Shown here piece by piece: positions 9,808 through 16,500 of a stretch of 53,950 nucleotides of DNA (position 1 is the stretch's first letter; every line of letters begins with the position of its first letter). The position numbers were made by a program, and so were the translations under genes. This DNA is from Chitinispirillaceae bacterium (lineage in GTDB: Bacteria; Fibrobacterota; Chitinivibrionia; Chitinivibrionales; Chitinispirillaceae). Location: positions 1 through 53,950 of the forward strand of contig JAFGIW010000184.1 in the NCBI GenBank assembly GCA_016929415.1. Direction: 5' to 3'. Under the pieces are notes generated by a model. The model worked only from the letters and a program-made list of their open reading frames with translations. It was not told where the DNA came from and did not search any database.

Positions 9808-10149
9808 ATGGCACAAGTGACTTCAGATGCTACGTTCGAGAAGGACGTATTGAGCGCACAACTTCCGGTACTAGTCGATTTCTGGGCTCCGTGGTGCGGA
9901 CCATGCCAGATGGTCGGTCCGATCATCGAGCGAATAAGCGAGAAGATGCCTGGAAAAGTCCATGTATACAAATTGAATGTTGATGAGAACCCTGAAATTG
10001 CTGGCAGATTCGGTATTACCGGCATTCCCACGGTGATAATTTTCCAGAACGGAAAGGTTGAAAAGCAGTTCGTGGGCGTTCAGCCTGAACACGTGTATTT
10101 TAATGCGCTTGAAAAAAGAGCGACAGGAGTAAATAATGCCATTGTATGA
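9808..10149 (+). CDS. Thioredoxin
   Basis: This is a dithiol-disulfide oxidoreductase of 113 residues. The active site is WCGPC (C30, C33) in VDFWAPWCGPCQMVGPII, and the cis-Pro is P74 in GIPTVIIF. GGGAGG lies 5 nt before the ATG. It is the first gene behind a sigma-54 promoter, an unusual control for thioredoxin, and is followed without a gap by an FmdB-like gene and a DUF6132-like gene. It may serve a dedicated stress or sulfur/selenium redox role rather than housekeeping. The family call is certain; the special role is inference. Confidence 0.95.
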   Translation: MAQVTSDATFEKDVLSAQLPVLVDFWAPWCGPCQMVGPIIERISEKMPGKVHVYKLNVDENPEIAGRFGITGIPTVIIFQNGKVEKQFVGVQPEHVYFNALEKRATGVNNAIV

Positions 10150-10328
10150 ATATATGTGCAGGGAGTGCGGGACTTGAATTTGAAGAGCTCGTATCATTGA
10201 AGGCGGAGGCCCCCCCTCCCTGCCCCTCCTGTTCATCAGCAAATACCGATCGGCGGATTTCCCGATTCGGCAGTATAACCGGGAGTGCCGGAAGTAATGG
10301 TTCATGCCAACGAAGCGGATTTTCATGA
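10136..10328 (+). CDS. FmdB-family zinc-ribbon protein, +1 frameshift at an in-frame UGA
   Basis: The ATG at 10136 overlaps the end of the thioredoxin gene and has a GGAG site. Frame 0 reads MPLYEYMCRECGT and hits TGA at 10175-10177. Reading ACT and then slipping +1 gives GAA, so the product continues as EFEELVSLKAEAPPPCPSC and on to SGFS at 10326-10328. That restores the family pattern MPLYEY-x-C-x2-CG-x-EFE...CPxC with about 63 residues. The extra T is either a sequencing error, an inactivating insertion, or a programmed +1 shift at ACU-UGA like that of RF2. The protein family and the frame change are clear; the mechanism is open. Confidence 0.72.
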
Positions 10329-10335
10329 GCTTCGT

Positions 10336-10352
10336 GACCGGATCGGCCGGTC
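10336..10352 (+). other. Small intercistronic hairpin
   Basis: GACCGG and CCGGTC form a 6-bp stem with a 5-nt loop between the fmdB-like stop and the DUF6132-like start. There is no T-run, so it is not an intrinsic terminator; it could affect mRNA processing. The evidence is structural only. Confidence 0.35.
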
Positions 10353-10408
10353 GGCCTGAAAGAATCATTACCAGTAAAAATAAAATTTGACTGAAATGGT
10401 GGTAAAAT

Positions 10409-10579
10409 ATGAGCTGGAAAAAAATTGTCGGCATTATTATAGGCGCGGCAGCAGGATTTGCCTTGGGGTACGTGGGGAAATGCGCTGCTCACGGCGGTAT
10501 CGGCTGAGCAATGACATCGAATCCCTGGTCAGGGATGCTGTTCGGAGCATTAATAGGGTATCTGATCGTCCCGGAATAG
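10409..10579 (+). CDS. DUF6132-like small membrane protein, candidate selenoprotein (in-frame UGA)
   Basis: Read through one TGA at codon 33 (10505-10507), this gene encodes 56 residues: a hydrophobic helix (IVGIIIGAAAGFALGYV), C25, then GGIG-U-AMTSNPW and a second helix (GMLFGALIGYLIVPE) ending at TAG. The DUF6132 family, as I know it, has G-C-x-S-G-x-C-x-ITSNPW-x-YGAL; the UGA falls exactly on the second conserved Cys. A SECIS-like hairpin with a GGU loop follows. Homology on both sides of the stop argues for read-through as selenocysteine rather than a chance ORF end. Gene decay (Cys to stop) is the alternative. It is the third gene of the sigma-54 operon and probably acts in the inner membrane. 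Confidence 0.75.
10521..10536 (+). promoter_or_regulatory. Bacterial SECIS-like hairpin
   Basis: ATCCCTGGTCAGGGAT can fold as ATCCC/GGGAT with the loop TGGTCA (or 7 bp around GT). It begins 13 nt after the UGA, and 19 nt separate the UGA from the GGU of the loop. This layout closely resembles the E. coli fdhF SECIS as I recall it, where SelB recognises a GGU apical loop. A computed fold and a SECIS covariance search would be decisive. Confidence 0.68.
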
Positions 10580-10817
10580 GTAACTGTTCTACACTTTCTT
10601 GATTATTTTATGTACAAACTGCCTTTCATCGATGTATACTTTTTCGAACAATGCTTGTAATGGATACTACTAATGTGTTTAAGAATCGCCATTATTATAG
10701 CGTTTAAACAAATCATAAAGGGGTCGTGTTTAATTTTAACTTATTCTTTTCTTCATCTTTAATGTTCATGAAAGGGGACAAAGCCTCTTCAAGTATTTTA
10801 TCAGGAGGAGAACTCTC

Positions 10818-11486
10818 ATGATGCGTCAATTTATTTTGTTGTCGGTGATAGGGATGTTTCTGGTCTTGAACGGATGCAGCCCCTACGGAAAACATATCTC
10901 TGCGTTGCACCACAGTGATGTTGAAAAAAGGCGCAATGCCGCATTCCGACTCAGCGCCTTTGAAAAAATTGATGGAAAACTGCTTCCGAAACTTATCGAA
11001 GCCTTCGAAGACGATGACGCAGTGGTGCGTGAATTCACCATTAAAACAATCGGAAAGATGAACCCCCGGATCGACGGTGTCCCCGCGGCAATAAAGAATG
11101 GATTGCGCGATCCCGACCTCTCGGTACGAAGGGCGGCCGCGGCGATTTTCAGTACCATGAATCCCGTTCCTTCGGAAGTACTGTACGCACTTGCGGAATC
11201 TCTGGGCGATAAAGACTCGCTCCTTCGAACATTTGTAAGGTCCACCTTCATCGATATGGGACCAATCGGCGTCAATGTGCTGGTACATATCTGCAAGAGC
11301 GGAAACGATGATCTGCGCTGCCTTGCCGTGACGACCCTCGGAACGATCGGTTGCGAAGCGAAGCGTGCGCTCCCGGCGCTCCAGGGACTGCTCAACGACT
11401 CCAACGACCAAGTGCGCACAGCCGCCCAGAAGTCGATTGAACGGATCCAATACACGTACCTCTGCCCGTCACAGAGCAGCCAGTAA
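10818..11486 (+). CDS. HEAT-repeat lipoprotein
   Basis: This is a 222-residue exported lipoprotein: a signal peptide with lipobox LNGC (lipidated C20), then helical HEAT/PBS-lyase-type repeats such as LLPKLIEAFEDDDAVVREFTIKTIGKM, AIKNGLRDPDLSVRRAAAAIFSTM and ALPALQGLLNDSNDQVRTAAQKSIERI. AGGAGG precedes the ATG. HEAT repeats usually mediate protein-protein contacts. The function is unknown. The 238 bp before it are AT-rich and hold no gene that I can see. A hairpin follows at 11493-11510. Confidence 0.85.
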   Translation: MMRQFILLSVIGMFLVLNGCSPYGKHISALHHSDVEKRRNAAFRLSAFEKIDGKLLPKLIEAFEDDDAVVREFTIKTIGKMNPRIDGVPAAIKNGLRDPDLSVRRAAAAIFSTMNPVPSEVLYALAESLGDKDSLLRTFVRSTFIDMGPIGVNVLVHICKSGNDDLRCLAVTTLGTIGCEAKRALPALQGLLNDSNDQVRTAAQKSIERIQYTYLCPSQSSQ

Positions 11487-11492
11487 CGTTAG

Positions 11493-11510
11493 TGCGTTAC
11501 TTCTAACGCA
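11493..11510 (+). terminator. Possible weak terminator hairpin after HEAT lipoprotein gene
   Basis: TGCGTTA-CTTC-TAACGCA is a perfect 7-bp stem with a tetraloop 7 nt after the stop codon. There is no T-run, so termination would be weak or factor-assisted; a role in 3'-end stability is equally possible. The rest of the gap up to 11766 shows nothing recognisable. Confidence 0.45.
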
Positions 11511-11766
11511 TCAACGTACCAACGTTCTCCCTTCAGGCGGCAAATCTCCTGCAAAACCCTATTGCATGGCCGACCAAAGCGCTGTATCAGTACCTGCGGG
11601 GCATTTCAGGGAAACAGATATTGTCTCAGGAAAGCATGCACGGCGACGGATTGGTGCCGACGCCGGTTCACCTCATAGGAGGGCGCGTCAGGGCATGCCG
11701 GAGCATGTCACACAACATGCCCCCGCGCCCCGACAATGTAACGCCGTCAGTTACCGCCCCCCATTT

Positions 11767-12105
11767 TCACATATGCAATGACAGCACCGCATACAGCAGC
11801 AGAATCGCCCCCACGGTCGCAAGCCCGATCAAAAACGGGTTGTTGTACCATGTCTGCAGAAAGGTCATCACAAAGTTTTCCGGCCGTTTACAGTGCGCGA
11901 TCGCCAGAATTTTCGATGCCAGCCGCTCCGGGACCGGTTCGTCGTCAATAGCGGCGATATCGCGGGAAACCGTGCGGACCTCCTCGATGTAGTCGCTGCA
12001 CTGTGAACACTGTTCGATATGTGCAAGGATCTTCCCGTCACCCACATTGAGTGCACATTCGACCAGCGCTTCCTCTGTCGGATGGTTGGTCATGGTCGAG
12101 TTCAT
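11767..12105 (-). CDS. Anti-sigma factor, zinc-finger type, single membrane helix
   Basis: This 112-residue protein has an N-terminal cytoplasmic zf-HC2-like motif, HIEQCSQC (H-x3-C-x2-C, about residues 29-36), preceded by LVECAL. One transmembrane helix lies at the C-terminus (PFLIGLATVGAILLLYAVLSL). Only two residues follow the helix, so there is almost no periplasmic sensor domain; the signal must come from a partner or from the membrane. Its ATG overlaps the sigma factor stop (ATGA), giving coupled stoichiometric synthesis. It would hold the ECF sigma factor inactive at the membrane. Confidence 0.85.
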   Translation of the reverse strand: MNSTMTNHPTEEALVECALNVGDGKILAHIEQCSQCSDYIEEVRTVSRDIAAIDDEPVPERLASKILAIAHCKRPENFVMTFLQTWYNNPFLIGLATVGAILLLYAVLSLHM

Positions 12106-12581
12106 ATTTCCTTCTTTATCAAAGTTTCCCGTAAACGTTTCAGCGTCCGGAATGCCCGGACACGGACAAGATTTTCCGTCAGGTCGAGCATGCCGGCGAT
12201 TTCGCTGTAAGTATGTCCGATCTTCAAATGAAGATAGAGTATGCTTCGTTCAATTTCTGGAAGGTTCTGTAATTCCGCCCAGAGAAAGGGGGCATCGGGA
12301 TCGGAAGGCGGTTCAAACCACTCCTCTTGATATTTATTACGGAAACGGGCGAAACGGGAGCTTTTTCGTAGGAAATCGAGGCAGGTGTGCCGGGTTACCG
12401 TGAGCAGCCACCGCCGAAGCTCCTCCGGGTCGGGCGGAACGGTTTCGCACCGCCATATTTTTACAAACACTTCCTGAAGAATATCTTCGCAGATGCTGCG
12501 GTTTGACGTAATCCAGAGGATGAAGTTGTACAGATTGCGGCCATGTTCATGGTAGAGGTTTCTGAATACATGTTCGTTCAT
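12102..12581 (-). CDS. ECF RNA polymerase sigma factor
   Basis: This is a group 4 sigma-70 factor. Region 2 (HVFRNLYHEHGRNLYNFILWITSNRSICEDILQEVFVKIWR...WLLTVTRHTCLDFLRK) and region 4 (LQNLPEIERSILYLHLKIGHTYSEIAGMLDLTENLVRVRAFRTLKRLRE) are complete. The start at 12581 (MNEHVFRN) fits the family; an ATG at 12647 would add 22 residues with no homology and no ribosome site. A candidate autoregulated promoter lies upstream at 12686-12712. Translation is coupled to the anti-sigma gene. Confidence 0.92.
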   Translation of the reverse strand: MNEHVFRNLYHEHGRNLYNFILWITSNRSICEDILQEVFVKIWRCETVPPDPEELRRWLLTVTRHTCLDFLRKSSRFARFRNKYQEEWFEPPSDPDAPFLWAELQNLPEIERSILYLHLKIGHTYSEIAGMLDLTENLVRVRAFRTLKRLRETLIKKEI

Positions 12582-12951
12582 AGTGACGGCCCCATTTTGA
12601 AATTTCAGTGATCTCTCACCGATGCTGCCGATTCCTGCTTTATGCACGACGCAGAAATCGCTCTACTACTTTTTCCATATAAACAGACGATGCGGCGCCA
12701 GGCAACGTTACAAGGAAAAATGCAACGACTCGTCGATAAGAGCATCGACGATGATGAAAACAATAAGGGGAAGCATCTGGATACAAAGCAGCATCGGACT
12801 CATCGGGTCTCCGTTGTATGGACAGGGATTGCATTTTTCCGGATCACCATGTAAGGTAAAATTAAATTCCGCGCCGTGTCAGGGCATTGTCACTTCTTCC
12901 ACTCAAGTCCCCCGTCAAAACAACCGATAAACAGAGAGGGAGAATTATACC
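12582..12951. other. Divergent control region between ECF sigma gene and SprA-related gene
   Basis: This 370-bp gap has no convincing gene; its short ORFs lack ribosome sites and homology. It holds the candidate ECF promoter on the minus strand (12686-12712) and the GGGAG Shine-Dalgarno of the gene at 12952. No clear sigma-70 promoter for the plus-strand gene was recognised. Confidence 0.5.
12686..12712 (-). promoter_or_regulatory. Candidate ECF-type promoter of the sigma/anti-sigma pair
   Basis: On the minus strand, TGTAAC (12712-12707) is followed after exactly 17 nt by CGTC (12689-12686). This is the -35/-10 layout of AAC/CGTC-type ECF promoters such as those of B. subtilis sigma-X/W. Transcription would start near 12678 and read into the ECF sigma gene, which fits the usual autoregulation. 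Confidence 0.65.
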
Positions 12952-13563
12952 ATGATGATCGGCTCGGTTACTGTTTCCGCAGGCAGCTATGGGTATCCAC
13001 CGGGGGAATGTTCTTCCTGCAACAATGCCCGTGCTGCAGCCGGGGCTGAAGAGCAGCAGAAAGCCCCTGCCGGGAGAGTTCCCTCTTCCGGTTCAACCGA
13101 AGAACTCACCCCTGAAGAGCAGAAACAGGTCGCGGAACTCAAACGGCGCGACCGGGAGGTAAAAGCCCATGAAGCGGCGCATATTGCCGCGGGGGGCGGG
13201 TATGTCGGCGGGGCACAATTTTCCTACCAGTCGGGACCAGACGGCAAGCGGTATGCCGTGGGCGGAGAGGTAAGCATCGATACATCGCCGGTAAATGATA
13301 ACCCGGAGGCCACCATACGCAAGATGCAGACCGTGCGTCGTGCCGCGCTTGCGCCCGCGGACCCGTCGGGACAGGACCGGGCGGTCGCCGCTGCCGCATC
13401 GGCTCAGGAAGCTCAGGCGCGTCAGGAGCTCAGCGTCGAACAAACCGCAGAAGCCCGGGGAGACAACCGTAAGCACGCTGTAACACTACATCGCGGTTAC
13501 AGCAGCGACGCACAGGTGCAGACCGGCGAAACCGCCGTCGCGCAGCTTGATATGATTGCATGA
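12952..13563 (+). CDS. SprA-related putative zinc metalloprotease
   Basis: This is a 203-residue protein of the SprA-related family (PF12118 type). The central block LTPEEQKQVAELKRRDREVKAHEAAHIAAGG carries the HEAAH zinc-binding motif, followed by G-G-x-FSYQSGPDGKRYAVGGEVSIDTSPV and the NPEATIRKMQTVRRAALAPADPSGQD segment, which are the family hallmarks. N- and C-terminal parts are Ala/Gln-rich and probably disordered. There is no signal peptide. Function is not established; proteolytic activity is inferred only from HExxH. It is convergent with the GH8 gene. Confidence 0.85.
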   Translation: MMIGSVTVSAGSYGYPPGECSSCNNARAAAGAEEQQKAPAGRVPSSGSTEELTPEEQKQVAELKRRDREVKAHEAAHIAAGGGYVGGAQFSYQSGPDGKRYAVGGEVSIDTSPVNDNPEATIRKMQTVRRAALAPADPSGQDRAVAAAASAQEAQARQELSVEQTAEARGDNRKHAVTLHRGYSSDAQVQTGETAVAQLDMIA

Positions 13564-13589
13564 TTTGGCGTCAGTTCTGTTACGGCCCT

Positions 13590-16500
13590 CTAATGAGTAT
13601 CTATGCCGCGCCGCAGCACGCCGATTTTCACCCTTTTAACTCCCTCGGCGCCCTCATCGTTCACCGTAACAATGCCGATATAGGTGCCTTCTCCCACCTT
13701 CCGTCCCTTTTGATTGGTTCCATTCCATTGGTAGACGAGGCCGGACGCGCCCTTTTCGAACAACGTCGACTTGACGACCGGATTTCCCACCGCGTCGTAA
13801 ATATTGATGCGGGCGTCGGAAATGTTTATGGGCATGTTGAAGTTCCCCGGATTGACAATACGAACCGACGTCCCCGGGATGTTGCCGACGTGCTGATCGG
13901 GGTTGAAGGGGTTGGGGAAAACGACGACGTCCCATTTGAGCGCTCCGCGCTGAACGAGGAGCGGCACCCGGCGGTTGGCCGGGTTGTTCTGCCATGTCAT
14001 CGAATCGCCGACCGCCGACGCCGGATTGATAAAGACGCTGTCGCCGCTCTCGGGATACGTCACGCCTTCGATGCCCTTGACGACGAAAACCGCCGCTTGT
14101 TCGTCAAGTGACAGCAGCTGAAGCGAAAAGGTGTAAGGTATCTCCGCATTGCGCAACAGACTGAAGGGATAGGCGGTTGATGCAACACGCGCTTTTTCCG
14201 AAAAGGTTACTATAAGCGTATCGACCGTCGGCATATCGGCATTGACCGTTGCACCGACCTTGAAGGTAGCGCCGGCAATCACCGGCGCCGCGCGGTCAAC
14301 GGCCTCGCCGACGCGCACCTCATTGACATAGGCGGTAAACTGAACCCGCACATACATAATCCCGGAAGTTTTGACGCCGTTTGCACTCGTAAACACGTCG
14401 GGCAGCGCGATCCGCACGGTCGCGTGGTCGGCCCCGTACGACAGATTCGTTCCCACGAGGTTGTCCGCACGCTGCGTTCCCCAGGTCAGGGATATTGCGA
14501 TGCTGTCGAGCGGCACCGGTTTCCGGAACTGTAAATACACCGCCTCCACCACGCCGTCGGCGTTCTCGTCGACATAGTACCCGCCGGTAAGCTGCGCCGG
14601 TCGCTGCGGGATCGCCACCGGCCGGTTGAGCAGGTGCGGCAGGTTTTTCTTTGTGTCAACGATCTTGCCTCCCTTCACTCCCGGCACCAGGCGAAGCAGA
14701 TCGCCCTCCTGCGGCCGTATTCCCCCCGGCGAAGAGACCACCACGTCAGTAGTGCCGTAAATTGCGGGTCCCCAGTACGAAAGCACCGTGAGTACCGCCG
14801 TATCGCCCGTCGCAGCCCTGATCAGCTGCAGCGTCGGACCGATGAGCGTCTGCATGACGACATCTTCGGTAAAAGAGAGCTTCAGCGTATCGTTGGCGGA
14901 GAGGTCCTGCACCAGGCTGACGGCCGTCAGCGCCGGGCCCACCCCGTCACTAAACTCTTTTGTCACCCGTTTTTTCTCACCCTCCACCGTCATCACGAGC
15001 GTCACCTGGCCTGAAGGCTGCGGATCAACGCCGGAGAGCGAGGTGAATGGAATGGAAAGCGCCTGTTGCCGCAGCGTCAACGAAGCCGCCGCGAAGGGGT
15101 AACTGTTCCCCCGGTAGTCGATGATCACCGAGTCGAGCTGCTGGTTGACGTGAAACGTATCGTTGATGGTCAGGGAGAGCAGGTCGGGAATGATGTCGCC
15201 GTTGTCGTCGTACATGACCGCCGTTGAAATGACGGGCCACGGCGGCGTGGCAACGGTCGTGATCGCGAGCGTATCGGGCTTGAGCGTGTCTCCCGGCTCG
15301 GAAACAACGATGATCGTGGAGCCGCCGCCCGTCTTGGTGATGATACCCTGCCAGGATGTCGCCGCAGCGGCCGCCGCGGTCGCAACCGTCCCGTCACGGC
15401 TCGTCCAGAGGCCGCCGGTAACGCGTCGGATGAATTTCCCGTTCCGGTCGCGCACCACCGCATAGGCGACCGCCGTCTGCGTCCCCTCGTCCATGGTGAT
15501 GCGGACGAAATCATTGTCGTTGCTTGAGTCAATGACAATGGTATCGAGCACGATGTCGATATGATCGGCCGGCGGCGGCTTGATCACCGTATCGCAGGAG
15601 ATGCCGATCTCGGAACTGTCGGCGAAAGGAGACTCCTTGTCGGCCGAAATCCAGGCGCGGTTGACGACATATCGGTCGGGCGCGGTGGGACACGAGCCGT
15701 CGGCTTTCGCGGTGAATGTGATGGTGCCGCCCTCGCGGATCTGCAGTTCAGACCTTTTCCAGGTGATTACTTTACTTTTAGCGTCGTATTGCGGAGGTTC
15801 GTTCAGCGGATTCTCCCCGGTAAATGCGACGAACGTGAACCCCTCGGGGACCGTGTCGCGGATGACCACGTTGTTCGCCTCCCTGCCCGGCATCGGGCCG
15901 TTGCCCGCCACGCGACGCCAGGTGTAGCCGTCCCACTCCTCCACCAGGATGTTGTCGATGGTGTGGGAGGCCTTGCTGCATGCCTTGGGGTGCCACCTGT
16001 CAACTGGAGCGTCGGGGTTGTCGGGATCGGTCCAGTCGTTGGTGACGGGGGAAAACATGCTTCCTTCACTCACGTCAACCGCAGCGGCATCCCATGACCA
16101 ATGCTGGCTCCAGGTGGGGCGCGGAGGCATATAGGTCGAGTTAAATAATTCCCATTGAAGCCGGAGCGGCTCAGCGCCGCCGCGATGAATGTTTACTCCC
16201 GCATTGCCATAATATTGCCGTACAAGATAATCGAAAGCGGAAAGACTTTCTCGGCGTTTGGGATCCAGAGGATCTGAAAATTGGAGCACTATCCGCTGGT
16301 TCCATTTCCCACGTGAATCCTGCCCCTCAACGATATTTTCCTGAAAAACCTTAACATCTTGAGTTTCAACTCCCTCATTGAAATCATACCTGATTCCCCA
16401 CCCTTTCGTACAGCCAGGATCCCCTGAATAACAGGTTATTTCAGGATCGTACATAAAGTATGACACACGGTAATTGCCGTAGTCGATATACGCCTCATGC

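Noticed and set aside
10175..10186. FmdB UGA codons as selenocysteine
   Set aside because: Frame 0 after the first UGA loses all family similarity, while the +1 frame restores it, so a frame change explains the sequence better.
12622..12930. Plus-strand ORFs in the sigma/SprA intergenic region
   Set aside because: No ribosome sites or homology; they overlap the candidate ECF promoter.
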